Shown in pieces: positions 25,724-39,685 of a stretch of 64,000 nucleotides of DNA. Position numbers and translations under genes: made by a program. The stretch comes from Bugula neritina. Lineage: Eukaryota; Bryozoa; Gymnolaemata; Cheilostomatida; Bugulidae. Location of the stretch: NCBI GenBank assembly GCA_964035545.1, contig OZ037773.1:5906251-5970250 (forward strand). The letters are read 5' to 3'. Every line of letters begins with the position of its first letter. Positions within the stretch are counted from its first letter, which is position 1. Below the pieces are notes generated by a model. That model made no database searches, was not told where the DNA came from, and saw nothing but the letters and a program-made list of their open reading frames with translations.

Positions 25724-28700
25724 ACGTAGCAGTCAAAAACTGCAAACTGGAAGCTTCTTTGGGAGTCTTTGACTTTCAATAGTCAGCAATGGACGCTCAT
25801 CTTATTGCAACTTCTAATAGTTTAAGCTAATTATGCAGCAGTATTGAAGTCAAAAGATTTGCTTTTCTATTCATATATAAAATAGACAGATGTTATAAAA
25901 TTTGATCCTTTTAAACAAACCTCTCATCTTGTATAAATATATATAATTCATATTTAAAACCGGTTTAGCATCCTTCAAGTAGCCAGGTGTCAAAATTACC
26001 CGGTATTGCTTTTACAGCGTTTAGGTTCTAGACTGGAAAGAATTACTTCTGTTATGTTTTATAGATTAGACACATTTGGGTAAACCTAAAACTTGCCTAA
26101 TCTTTCAGACCTTTCCATTTCAATGACCAATATTGAGAATTAACTAGATGGCAATTGCTTTGATCTTAGCTTAAATTTAATTTGTGATATGCTTTAAAAA
26201 TAATTACAAACAAAACACAGAGCTACATAGCTGTTGCAGAAACATATCATTGCAATAAAAATGTTTTCTTTTGCTAATCCATATACTCTCAAGGTTGTCA
26301 TAAAATACTCATAGCAAATGAAAATGAGCTTTATCCTACTCAATTTGCAATGTCTAGTTTATAAATCTCAATAATTTACCTCAAAAATGCACTTGCTTTA
26401 AGCTCTGGATTTACTTTGCAATATCAATTAGACTAATACTATGAAAATATTCCCATGTCATAACATAAGTATAATGCTAAATTATAAAGTTTGGCCAGAC
26501 TTAAGTTAAAGAATAATGATGTAATCACTGGGGTGAGAAATATACTGAAGTAAACACACCCATTTCACGAGTGCCCTCTGCATTCCTATATACTCCTAGT
26601 CAATCACCTGTGATATGCACCATTTACTCAATTCATTAAGTCTGCAAGTGTTTATTACTCCATGCAGATGTGTGAAGTGAAAACTCAGTAGAGGTGTTGA
26701 GCTGAATGTAGCAGGTGGGTGATGTGTGCAAGCACCTGTGGAAGAAGTCAACAACAAGTGATCTGCTGTCAGGTTTACGCAACTGAAAGCTGGTGCAGGT
26801 ACTTTTTATGATAAACTCTAGATTTTAATAATACTAAATTAACATACCTTAATTTGTGAGTTGTACAAACTTGGTATGAACATATGCAGGATTTTGTAAA
26901 CTAAGTTATGCAATAATAAATAAGGAAATACAGTGTGCCACAACTTGTACTATAAGTAACATTTTACAGTGTGTAAATATAACTAGGTATGCATAGCACT
27001 TGTCGGTATAGAAGTTATTTTAATGATGGTACCTAATTAATTACTCTTTAGATTATGTGCAATGTTATTGTATACTTGCAGCATGCTCTAACTAAAATGT
27101 TGGTAAAATGATCTATCCAACACAGCAAAAATCATCATATTATTTTATAGATATATGTATATAGGGCAAAAGATATTAAGTGTACATTAACTCTTTAAGT
27201 AGATAAACTTAACCCTTGTGGTCAAAAAAATTCAACAAGGGCATTCTTATGAATTTTTTGCACCAGCTGTCTGTTATGCTATTATATTCATTGTAAGCAT
27301 GCAGTTGTATTTATTCTAACTGTTAGACATGTGCTGTATTATTATCTACTGAAAATGCTATAGAGGTCATGTAGAATCTGGTTAACAAGGTTCATATATG
27401 GTCACACAGCTCAGATTAATTGGTCAAGTCGTGATCAGAACACTCGGTGTTGAATTAGTCATAGTATATTCCCCCTCTTTATTTCCTGTAATTACTACTG
27501 CTCTGAAATGGGGAAAATTTTTGAATTTATAGGTGAAAATTTGCAATTCCGAGTTAATTAAAGGACAAAAGTATTATTAGTTGGGAGAAGTAAGTTTATA
27601 AATTATAGCTATATTTAAATATTATAAATAGGCTGCTGTAAACTTGGTTTGTTTGACCATCTAAAATTTGTCTTTGACCAGCCATGCTGCAAGCAAATGC
27701 AGTAACGGAGAAAATGAGAAAAGAATGTGTTCTAGATTTGTTATGCTTCAACATGCATTTCAGACTAACATTTTATTAAGAAAAAACAAAGAACCTAGGC
27801 TATCTTAATTTCTCTAATACTGCATGCAAATGTCTGGTTAGTGCCAATCGAATTATACTGCTATTAGTAGCTTTTGAATGGGCAATAGTGTTGGGGAAAC
27901 ACAAATAGAAAAATCTCAAGTTTTCAAAAAAAATTTCATAATATTTCACTTTTCAAATCCATAGAAACACAATATGGTAAGACTCAAGACTAGTTAATGT
28001 AGAATGACTGCTGCCAGTCAACCAATCATACAATATACACGGAGCTACTTATAAAACTTCTGCTGATGGACATTCCAGAAAGTTCCTAACACTCAGAGCT
28101 TCATGAAAAATAGACACGAGCAGGAATTATATATATTCTGAGCTGCAATAACATATGGCATAGCAAATGCTAATTATAATCTATCTATACAGTTCCAAGC
28201 TATGCTAGAATGAACTTTTCATTAATGTTTGGAATTTATAGTTGCATGGAATAAAACCATAATGCATAATGTGAAGCAATGGAAACCAGTGTATTACATA
28301 ACAGCATTATACATGCAGTTGTATAATATTATACTGGTTGCAAATAGTCACGAATTTCTGAATTGCGTAAGTTGATAAGTTTCAGAAAGGTGTGGGTTAA
28401 GACTTTGTCACCAAAGTCGTCATCAAGATGCCTGGTCACAGCGTCACTAGCGGCATAGGTCGTACTCAAATAACACGTTTTTTGTACAGATTTTGACATC
28501 CTGCTTGAGTTTAGGCTCAGCTAATTAGCATATAAATTTGGAAGGCAGCCCAACTATGACAACACTAGCTTCGTGCTATTGTCAGACATATTTGAAAGGA
28601 GTTGCTAAGGATATTTTATCAAATAGACAAAATTGATCAAAATAATGATGACAATATTTTTAATGTAAAGCTTAAAGTAGACGAAGTATTTCTTAGAGCA

Positions 28701-31019
28701 TAAAATTGAAATTTCATTCATATTGTATACCATCACATTATAATTTCTAGTTATTGTATTATAGGTAGCCACATAAAATTTGTCTTTTAGCTATGCTAAT
28801 CTCATATACTGAGGAAGATATATGCTATGCATGACTTATATGGCAGACTCTCTGAAATTACGTATTGCAGAATTTAAGACCGGAAGCAATTTAATGAAAT
28901 TTTCTCCTTAAACTCATGAAAATTCCACAATAAAGTATACATAAAACTAATGAAGTTATCTACATTTTTATTCAATCAATTTGCAATATAATAGTGTTTT
29001 GTGCCATTATAATAAAATATTGAGCCTGGATAATTAATGACACCCATAAAGTAACCTGGCATATTGTTAATCATAATTTTTTATATTAATGTAACTGAAT
29101 TAACTATTTATCAATTTTAAAATTAAAAAGACTTTCAAGTTTTGTACTAAGAGTGTGGACCAACCTTAGTTTTGACAATTATGTATTTGATATGAATAAT
29201 TCACCTGATAAGAGTGCAACTCACCCCCCCCCCTCTCCCCAGTTCCAGATATATTATTAACATGGCTATGTATAACACCGTGTAACCCCATAAAGAATGA
29301 TTTATGCATTTTGGCATGTTTCCAGTTGACAGCTTGCGAACTCGCTTTGGAGAGGCCTCAAAATTACATGAATTTAGCTTCTACTCATTTTTATGTACAA
29401 CTTGACAGCATGAATAATTTGGTGAAAATTAATGCAATATTTTAAAAAATGCTTTCACAAATGAGCTAATAAAAATATAGAAATAGAAAAATAGTTTATC
29501 AGACCTGGTAACAAACTTAAAACCAAGTGCCAGCTTTTTTAGCAAAAGCTTAGGTTAGTTTGTGTCTTGTAGTTAATTCTATGAGGAGATTTTTTGAAAC
29601 TTTCGACAGTCATGCAACCAGCTCCTGTGCCCCCCCCCCCCCTACTGCACATTTCAATCAATCCACCCTCTTTTAAAAATATAATATGGTTACCACTCAA
29701 AAGAAATTCATGTTAAAAACTGTGCCAAGTAAAAACTCTGACACTTGATATTTCATTTCAAGTTGTTAGTCGTGACATTTCATGTTACGCTATGCTAATG
29801 ATATATAAAACAAAACTTTCTGTTGAATTTAACATATTACTAATTAAATCACTACATATTTCTAGCTATTTAAAAAAGCATAACATTATTAAAATAACTT
29901 CACCAAGGCCAAATATCTGAGCATGAATATTTATAATACTAAGTTAACAAAGATGTACACCAATGAGTGCGAAACCATTAATGTAAGTAACCTTATGCAA
30001 TGCTGTAATTGAAATACTTGTTTATGTATTATGATGCGAGTTGGCTAACAAACACACAAATAAGCAAAAAGTCAAGTGCACTGAGCCAATGCTGTCCTCC
30101 TGTTTCCTAAATACTAAAATTTATTGATCAACCATCAATCATCAAGTCTTTGTGTTCCAACTCCACTTTTCAACAACATTTTCCTAAATATCGGTTACAT
30201 GACTTTTGGTAACTACACATAAGACAAAGGCTATTAAGGTAGTAGCAGGTTGCATAACAGTAATATTTTCATTTTCTATGAGAAGAGGAAAAGCTATTTA
30301 TTTGGGCTAAAAGAGAAGAAGCTTAGAATAAAGCAAGAGATGAGAGTTAAAGATTCAGGCCACCATTATATGTCAACACTGTATGACATGAAAGAGTAAA
30401 TCTATAATTTCGAAGAACCAATATAGAAACAAAGCTTCTAAAAACACATCTAGAACTTAATTTGTTTCAAAATCTAAACGATTTTGATTGGGCAACACCA
30501 TGTAATTTAAACTAACATGAAAATAAAATAGAGTCTTAATTATTATAATGAGTATCTGTTGAACTTGAAGCTCATAAACACTTTCTAATGTGCCATGTAT
30601 TGATTACAGGTTAGAGATAGTTTGTATTGTGCTCTGTATTTACAGGTTAGCTCATTTGACCAATCAGCTTCAAGCAAAACAGCTTCTAAAGTTTAATTGA
30701 TACTAACAATTAAACTGAGACCAACTCAAGACTTTTTCTTCAATCTACCAGATCAGAGTCATATTTTAGCAAACTTAGTTGAGATCTTGAAATTTCAAAG
30801 TTGAATAAAAAGCATACAACACTGCAATAACTCAAAACTCAGGCTGTGGTAGTTCAGGACTCAAGGCTAAAGTAAATAAGGACTCAAGGCTAGAGTAATT
30901 TAGAACTTAAAGCTAAAGGGAATAAAGACTCAAGGCTAAAGTAAAAGGGGCTATTAGGTACCAAGACAATTATTTAAACATATCAGACTGGGACTCCACT
31001 GAATGAAAGAAGCTCAGCC

Positions 31020-34000
31020 ATGAACTGTTTACCATTCATAAAGCGAGTAGCAAATCTAAGATCTGTCGAGTTACAGACACCTTCTGACTTCAACAAGCAA
31101 GTCTTCTTCTCAGAGAAAAGGAAGCAGAGAAATTCTACAGATAGTGGGTTTAGTAGCACAACTGATGGCAATCACTTTGACCTTCACAGCACTAGAACAC
31201 CAATGTGGAGAAATTCAAGTAACTAATTATCAATTCTGCTGTATATGAGTCATGTTTCATTGTATTTTATTTGATGTTGATGGCTTGCATTGTATTGCAC
31301 AGCATTAATTCTCATGCACTACATTTGGCTACTTGTCCTATAGAGGTAAATGTCGTATAGAAGTATTTTAATACTTTTTATTATGCAGCCTCTGAAAGCG
31401 GGTCTAGTATTTCAACTGATGACTCAACCATTAAAGATGAGTGCTGTACCACAGGCTATGATGGCAGAAGACAACTCCACACGTATCTAGACCAAGTAAG
31501 CACTGTTTTTATTTCGTTCACTAGAATAAGTCACTTTTATACCTGAAACAACTGGTGAATTTTTCGTAACATCTTTGTTTAAATCTAGGAGGTTAAAAGG
31601 TCACTTTTTCACTGACAGCAGAAAAATTGTTACGATTTACCTGGGTTAGCCTTTAGCGCACCAATGTTTACATGTCAAGATGAGTTAGTGCAAACAAAGC
31701 AATGGTATAGTGTTGAAATAGAATTGTCTGTTTCGGCATTGATTTACATAGCGGTTATTTCTATTTAGTTGGAAAATATTTTACTCATGGGCTTCATAGC
31801 AGCACTAATACTAAAATCATTGTTACAAGAAATATTATAACGGAATCCAATTTTGATGCATGAATAAACTGGCACATTTCATAATTCACTAGTCTGAGCC
31901 CTTCTATTAGATAACTATAAAAATTAAAGGTGTGCCTTGAATTCATAAAATGGTGAGGAAAAATTCTATGCCTCATTAGTTGAAGTTAATTTTATAGCTT
32001 ATTATGCTCTACAAGGAATTCTATGTCAAAAGTTCACAAATAGCATACCAAGAAATATGTTATTTTGCACTATATCAAAGCGTAGCTGGCGACACAATTT
32101 TTTAACCCAAAGTGGCCTGTAGTTTTGTAGCATCAGCCACAGCTTAAAGATTGAGCATATAGATGCATTCATAGATCTGTGGTGAACACCAAAATCTTGT
32201 AATGTAGTTTAAAATTTAAAATATCAGATATTATATTGTTTATATAAATCATTTACAACATAACTTTTTGCAGTATAGCCCAGGTAAAACAGATATAGTG
32301 TGAAGAGCAATTTATATCTGACAAGTTGGTGGTTTTAATGCATACTTCACCATCTTCTAACTTTAGACAACAGAATAAAATATGTTACATTTGTGATGAA
32401 CTTAAAGTACATGAAGATTCCTTAGCTTGTCTCATGCATATGTAATCTGTTCTCATGATCTATAAATATGCATTTGTTATGTTAAAAAGCATCGGAATGC
32501 CATTAGAGGTTTAGTTGAAAAAAACCTGATGTGAAGCATAGATTAAAGCTGCAACTGGTTAGACCTGAAACCCCTATAAGTGGTAAAGGCTTTAAGCAGA
32601 CTATAAAAACTGTCTCCCTTACGCTGCTAGAAACTTGGCTTTCCAGAACCTCTGCTTGGAATGCAAGAGCAAGTGTCACCAGATTCCTGCTTGACATCAC
32701 CAGTGGCCCTGCAGGGGTACAAACCCCTAACCTGACTTTCACTAGGTCAGCACTTTAACCCACACTCCTTCTTTAGATTGAAACTGCGCCCACTTTTATA
32801 TAATTGCTCTTAGCAGCATCTTACATTGTAATATTAAGTTTATATTCAAATAGCTGCCACATACAACAATATGGTTGTCTACTGTAAAGAGAAATAAATT
32901 TTAAATTCATTCATAGATCTTGCATGGGAATTCTTGAACATTCCGATGGGTTTTGTGCATTTTCATAGCTACAATAGAAATGCAAATAAAAAGAGTTAAA
33001 TTAAACTAAGGTTTATGTTTTCTACTAAAAGTTACTTTGACATCAAATAACATGAACATATTCCTCTGCCAACTAAACTGACGATTTTGTGAATTTTACT
33101 CACCATATATTTTCATCAACAATTTTAATAAAAATGTTATTTATGAATAATTGGCTAACTGGTTTAAACTAAAATTCTAAACACGGTTGCACTTTACCGG
33201 CTGCACTATAGATTTCACCCTTATAGGTTACATAATATCATATAGATGGAGATTAAACAGATTTAAAAGAGCTGTAATCTTATTTGGCTAAAAATATATA
33301 ACTTAATTAAATTGGTAAAGTATAATCTCAACTGGTACTACCCGGGCTCATCTCACTAATGACAATTATTATTGCAAATTGCAATTCTAAGCAATAATCG
33401 GACCACAACAATACATATTGTTTGTTGATTAACTTCATAAGCTGGTGGTTATCTTGGTAATCCAGTATATTGAAGGCTAGCATAGCCATACCTATATTAC
33501 TCTTCATTTTCAAAGGTAAATTTACAGTCGAATTAGCATACAGATCTAAGATTATCAAAGACTGATGATTAAGATAGTCCAAGATCTTACAGCTAATTAT
33601 TTTCTAATACCATTTTGTGGTTTCAATAATCTTTCTGATAATTAAACAATGGCTACCAGTTTGCCTTAAAACTGTGAAGTATATGCCTTGTAATAGCAAC
33701 TATCCAAAAACTGCATTAATTTTATAGTTGAATTAATTTGAAGCTATAAAGTTGACTAGGCAAGCAAGCAGATGGTGTCTGTGGACAGACTTGGTTGGCT
33801 TATTTATAGAACTCTATAGAATATATGCTTTTGAGATAGTATTTTCCGCATAAAATATGAAATTATGAAATAATCATTGGCAATAGAACCTGTTTTTTTT
33901 ATAAAATTTTCATAAATGTTACAGCCACTTGAATTTCATTAAAACTAGTATAAATTGTTGAGCACTTCATGCGGAGGAGAATTGGACGGTGAGTTGGAAT

Positions 34001-37000
34001 ACGAAACTCCATACATGGCAGTGGGTCAAAATATCTTTCTGTACACGAGACCAGACCTCTCAAGCTATGCACTCCACATCATGTTATTCGTCAAAAACTG
34101 TCACTTTCTTTGCCAACATCTGTTTAATGGTTTTCATGGCTGTTTCAGCCTAAAATATTTCTAGAGAATATAGCTGCAGGTAGAATAAGCAGTTATATAT
34201 GATGTACTATTACATACAATAACATCTGTCTTCATGGAGACCAGGTTTTTTAACCAGTTTCAGTGAATAATGAAAAGTTCTAGTTTAATCATTTACTTGT
34301 GCAAAACCTTTCTACTGAAAGAGTTTTCTTAAGAGAAGTTAAATTCAATGAGTTTATAACAGATCTGTATGCAAACTATCTTAATACTCGAAAATCTTGT
34401 GTTTAATTCTTACATATTACGTAATGTACATTACTAAAAATACATATTATGCAAATGAGTATGATGAATTGCTTCCAACTGTGCAAGAATACCAGTTTTC
34501 AAACCTACTTCCTCTTTATCACAGCATAGGGTACCATGTTTATTGCAATTAAATAATAGAAAAAGCAACCTTTTACTAAAATATTATTTTTTTGTGATTC
34601 AAGCAACTTTTACATACATGTATAAAACTACAATTTGCATTTTTACAGCAAAATACTTCATCTGTAGTAATTTGAATGTTCTAGTGTCAACACTGTCAAG
34701 ATTTTGAATACAATTAAATACCAATACTCAATCAATTTATGAACTTTCAACAACTTGAAAAATTTGTTGAGAGTTGTCTTTTCATCTATAATGTGAATGC
34801 CTGCATAACCTCTTCGATTTTCTACCAAAATAAGCAGAATCCTTATAACAGCTGAATGGATGCTATATAGATTTGCTATGTGTTTCATAGACGGTGATTC
34901 TTTAACTCTAAACTGTAGAAATCTTATATAAGGATTTATTACTTTGTAGGCAAGTAAGACCTGGGATGACTCTACGGTGTTTAGCCTCAGCAACCAGAAA
35001 GAAATAGACATATACTTGGGTAAAGGTTTTGTTATTTTGCTTTAATAAACGAAACTATAATATAGAGCTTATATTTACAGTTGTGTTGAATATATATAAT
35101 TTGTTTTTGATTAAAAGATGGCAGCAGACAGTATATTGCAGTAATCTTGCATGACTATTTAATTCTAACTAAACCTTTGAAGTAAGCTGACTCAACATAT
35201 GGGTATACTTCATAATAAGCTTGCGATAAGCTCATTAATTTCTTGGAAAAGCCCTAGCATATTAGCATACTTATTAGTTTTCATGAGAAAAAACTTAGAA
35301 TTATAGTTGAGTAGCTTATTAGGATCTTTTAAAATTTTGAAATCCTCAAGCATATTTTACTAAAACATAACTTAAATCATAAATCATAAAATTGTATAGC
35401 AACTTTCTAATCTTTTGAGTACATCTTAATATCCAAATTATAACTTTAAATAGTATAAACTACAAATATTGCTCTATTATGTATGACAAAACAAGATGTT
35501 ATTTTTTAGATGGCACAAATGACTATATTGGAATCAGCATAGTTGGTCATAACTTTGAAAACGGAGATGCCAGTTTATTTATAGGAGCTGTGATTCCAGG
35601 GTAAACAATTTTTGTTTTTAAAGTTTAATTTTAAATAAATTTGGTTTAATTGATAGTCAAAATCTATGAGTCAGTGTAAGGAGAATTTTGTAAGAATTTC
35701 CATCTAGTAGAGAAAATGATGTCTATTCTTGCAGAGGAGCTGTTAGCCGAGACGGAAGAATACAAGCTGGAGATCTTCTTCTAGACATCAATGGTAACAG
35801 TTTAGATGGGATGTCGAGCAGAGATGCAGTGGCCGTGTTGAGGCAGGCAGTGCAGCATCGCAGGTAAAATAAAATTCATGTCTGACTAACTCTGAGAAAA
35901 AAAGTCCTCAAGAACAGGAGTTAGTCATGCTTCATTCTATAGTAAAGTATCGCGATTAATAACAAGTTTGCATCAACCTTAAAAATAAGTAAGAAAAGAT
36001 TCTTTTGAAAAAATGTGGTTTATTGTTGCACAGGAAAAGCCTCTCGTGTGAAATAAAACATATTTGTACCATGAATAATGCATTTTAGGTATCTTAAGTT
36101 AATCATTGAATGAAAACCAAGTTTGTAAAATCCTGATATAAATTTAGACATCAAATATTAACTAGTATAATTTATTAGGAATCCGCATGATCTAAAGTAT
36201 AGCGCACATTGCAGACAATATTGCAAATTGAGTTCAAAATTTAGATAAACTTGAGTAGCTGTTTTCAGAATGGTGACCTTGACCGTAGTTGGAAGTTGGG
36301 ATGATGAGAGTGTATACAGCGAGAGGAGCTGTGTGCGACCTATTGACCCCATGCAGTGGCTGGCTCATAACAATTTCATCTACAACCAATCTGCAGGCTT
36401 ACTTGGAAACCAGCAAAAATATTTCAACAGTAAATCACAGATGAGCATTGTCAGCAGCAGTTTATCTAGCAGCATGCCTAGCACCGCAGGTAAGTCTAGC
36501 ATCATGCACAGTTTACCTGCAACAAAGTCAATGTTCTAAGAAGCCTGCGCTATCGCATGCAAAAAGTATTTGACTGCAATTTACTATTTTTTGGTTCTTT
36601 AGTTGTTTGAGTGTTAATACAAAAAGTATCAGGTGTTTCACTCCCAAATAAAAGTTTTATTCAAACATTATGAGTTTTCAATTAAAATTACTTTCAACTT
36701 AAACTAAAGTGCAAAACCGTGACCATGCTTAGTCACATAAAGGAGCCATGACCTTTTTACTCGTGATAAACACTTATATACTCTGCATCCCTGCAATTTA
36801 TATTTCCCATAAACATGTTTTTGAAACTCGAAATATTTCTATTTTTAAATTAAATTGCATGACAACTGGTAGAGTTGAATCAAATATGACATGGAAGAGG
36901 CTTAATGGGTTAAATAAAGGGTTATTGCCTAGATTAAAGCTGCTTAACAAAGTTTCTAGGCACTGAATTCATCAACCAGGGAGTTTGGCAACTTCAAGTT

Positions 37001-38538
37001 TAAAAGAAAATTGGAAAAATTTACCAAATTTGGCAAAGTTTGCAAATTCACACATCTTCTTGACTAGCTATAATTATATATTTCAGGTGTGGCAATGAAG
37101 AATATTGTGTTGCCTATTATGTAATAAACCACATATCACACCCAAAATAGTTATTTTATTATACGATTGCCAAGTTTTAAGCTCTATGTCTGAAAATAGA
37201 ATGTTTTTATATTCTTTATGACAAGAAGCAGCATTTGATTGATTGCAGCAAGATATAGGTCAAAGTTTCACCAACAAGCCATGCCTCTAGAGACTCCAAC
37301 TGACATAGTTGCCAATAGACTTCGCCTTCACCTCATTGATCAAAGCAACAATACTCAAAAAGTTACTGGAAACCAGAAAAAATCCAAAACATCAATATTT
37401 GGTATAATTTCCACTTAATACTTTATTCTTTTATATTAAGGTCACCCAATATTTGTATTGGAGCATTAATCAATTAAACTGAATTTAAACTAATGCTTTG
37501 TGGTAGATATAATTGCAGGTTATTAATAATTTTTTTACATCTATAGTGCTAAGTTTAGTGAATCTTTTTGAAAGCATGAAAAGTTGCTGACCCATAAACA
37601 TCAGACCTCTAAGTTAGAAGCTTAGGCTAAAAGAAATCTACATGTAAAGTGTAAAATGATTTTGCCTTCTGTTTCTACTGATGAATTATTTATTTTTAGT
37701 GCCTTTTTTAAGCCTTCATAACAATGATGTCTACAGACTAAACACATTTAATTTGATAATGTATAAATAAAGTTGTAAGTAATTCACATTCAGTGTAATA
37801 GACCCGATATTATCACCCAACTATATAGTTAACAGTTTTCATATAGCTACTATTCTACAAACCATCACCAAATAATGACCTTTCTTAACAGGAGTTGACC
37901 TGCAGATGTGGTTGTATAGAAACCTGAGAGGGTTCAAAGATTTGGCAGAAGTTGAGAATTACGCAAGTCACATGATATCCAGTGATTATCTGGTGCCTGC
38001 TAGTAGCTACGCTTCTCCAACTTTGCCGAACGAGTTGGTTGAATTTAACAGACGAGAAACATACATAGTAAAAACCCGGCCTGTTAACAACAGTGAGTAA
38101 TTGGAGCATAAGCTCATATGTATATGTATACATGTATAGTATGATATTTATCATAATATATTCTGATTATTACATTATGCTGTTATAATGGATTTGTCAT
38201 ATTGATTGTATGACAAACCCTAATAACACATCTTAATCCCATGAAATTATTTTAACTTTTGATATATATTTATGTACATTAAACTTATAGTTACATACAT
38301 GTATAACTAGCTTCTGAATATTGAATGTAAGAATAACAAAAAAAGTAAAAATCAAAAAACTTCTTGAATGGTTACGTCTTTTACTTAAGGTTCAAGAGCA
38401 GCAACTCCAATATTATTAATGGCCCCTACAAATTCAAGGTCACCAGTTCAACCAAGTCACGCTCAGAAAGCTCGCCAAGATATACCGAGAAGCAATACAT
38501 ACATGTTTCAGCATAGACTGACTGAAAGCAGATTTTAG
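31020..38538 (+). CDS. Dishevelled-like PDZ-DEP protein (439 aa as modelled)
   Basis: Exons: 31020-31218 (may begin at an acceptor at 30986), 31389-31495, 34950-35019, 35510-35600, 35735-35863, 36269-36489, 37249-37401, 37892-38092 and 38390-38538; all phases agree. Residues about 115-210 form a PDZ domain of Dishevelled type: YIGISIVGHNFENGDASLF, then GAVSRDGRIQAGDLLLDING and DAVAVLRQAV. The following RPIDPMQWLAHN matches the linker after the Dishevelled PDZ. Residues about 320-360 (GVDLQMWLYRNLRGFKDLAE, then YASHMISSDYLV) match the DEP core WLY..V.GF....A..YAS, though diverged. A Ser-rich basic stretch (KRKQRNSTDSGFSSTTD) precedes the PDZ. Dishevelled relays Wnt signals from Frizzled. No DIX domain was found, and the protein is short next to vertebrate homologues of about 700 residues. 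It may be incomplete at the 5' end or a DIX-less paralogue. Confidence 0.78.
32680..32765 (-). mobile_element. tRNA-derived SINE-like fragment
   Basis: The minus strand shows an A-box-like TGGGTTAAAGTGCTGACC and a degenerate B-box (GGGGTTTGTACCCC). It lies in a Dishevelled-like gene intron and accounts for overlapping open frames on both strands. Confidence 0.45.
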
Positions 38539-39685
38539 TAGTTATTTAGTATAAAACACTGTTATTCAGACCTAGCTGTCATAGATACATAGATAGGTAC
38601 ATAAATATAGCATTGTGAGCTATAGCTACATCTGTAACTACACAATTTATTTATTAATTTAGAATAGTTATATTTTTTCACACTTTTTTATTCTTTTTAT
38701 TTGCAATAAATGTCAATTACTGTTTTAACATTTATTTTGTTTAGAAAACTTTATATTTTTTTTGTAAAGTTTGATAAATGCACTTATTATATTAGAATTA
38801 ATATATTTCAAGCACTTTCATTTAAAATACACATAAGTTTAACTAGTTGTATAATAATTACAAAAATCCATCAAAAAGAGGTATCTGCATTATATGTTTA
38901 AAAAATACTGGTATATTAAATTGAAACAATACAAATATATAGTGTAAATAGGAATTAAGTAAACATACATGCATATGTTAGAAATTCACAACTTTGCAAA
39001 TTGTAACAAATGTCAATTGTTGGCATTAAGGTACTGGGCTAACAATAAAACATTTATCATAATACATCTAATGATATTCACTTACAGTGAAACTATAAGT
39101 GTGGAATTTTATTATTTCTGATTTATATAAACAGTACTTCAAAGCATGTAAGTTTCTAGCAAGATAATTGCATCTATATAAGCAAGCACTTGTTATATAT
39201 TTCTATCTATAAGCAAGCACTTGTTATAATTATATTTCTATCTATAAGCAAGCACTTGTTACATACTCGTAACTCTATCTTCAGTCATTTGTCATCTTTT
39301 CAGACAGTGACTAAAATTATATGTAGCTTTCTACTTTTATACCAGTTTAACTTGGCATTTCAAAAGCTCTATATATAACTGTAGTTAGAAATAGAAACTA
39401 TAGCTATAAATAGAGTTTATTTATAAATGGAACTAAAAAATTATATAAGTATAATTTAGTAAAAGAAAGCATGTTTATCAATTAAGCTGAGTTATAAATA
39501 AAACTTTACTATAACATACATAAAACTAGATGTGGATAGATGCTAGCTATAAATAGCATTTATAAGATATCTATTAATAGCTTATATCAGAATTGTATCT
39601 ATTAATAGCTTATATCAGAATTGTATCTATTAATAGCTTATATCAGAATTGTATCTATTAATTATAGCTCCAAATCTCAAGTAAG
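38539..39685. other. intergenic, short repeats only
   Basis: This holds the 3' flank of the Dishevelled-like gene and the upstream region of the adaptor-like gene. It includes about three copies of a 35-40-bp unit containing ATAAGCAAGCACTTGTTA near 39180-39262 and a 28-bp repeat (TCTATTAATAGCTTATATCA core) at about 39570-39660 immediately before the next ATG. No coding exon was seen. Confidence 0.6.

Larger units (their letters stand above)
22860..30986. other. 8-kb interval without a convincing gene
   Basis: This AT-rich stretch contains a tandem repeat at 24.4 kb, a coding-like relic at 25.17-25.59 kb, a 21-bp repeat at 25.6 kb, homopolymer G/C runs (near 23630, 29226 and 29631) and a relatively GC-richer patch near 26640-26800 ending in a possible donor (GCAG followed by GTACTT). 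That patch could be an untranslated first exon of the Dishevelled-like gene. No DIX-type coding exon was found. Confidence 0.5.

Noticed and set aside
34658-35011. 117-codon minus-strand open frame
   Set aside because: It overlaps a Dishevelled-like exon on the other strand, has no paralogue or motif, and its length is within what this AT-rich window gives by chance.
37087-37124. Possible extra Dishevelled-like exon (GVAMKNIVLPI)
   Set aside because: It has an acceptor and a donor (GTAATA) but its phase leads to a stop in the next exon, whereas skipping it keeps the frame.
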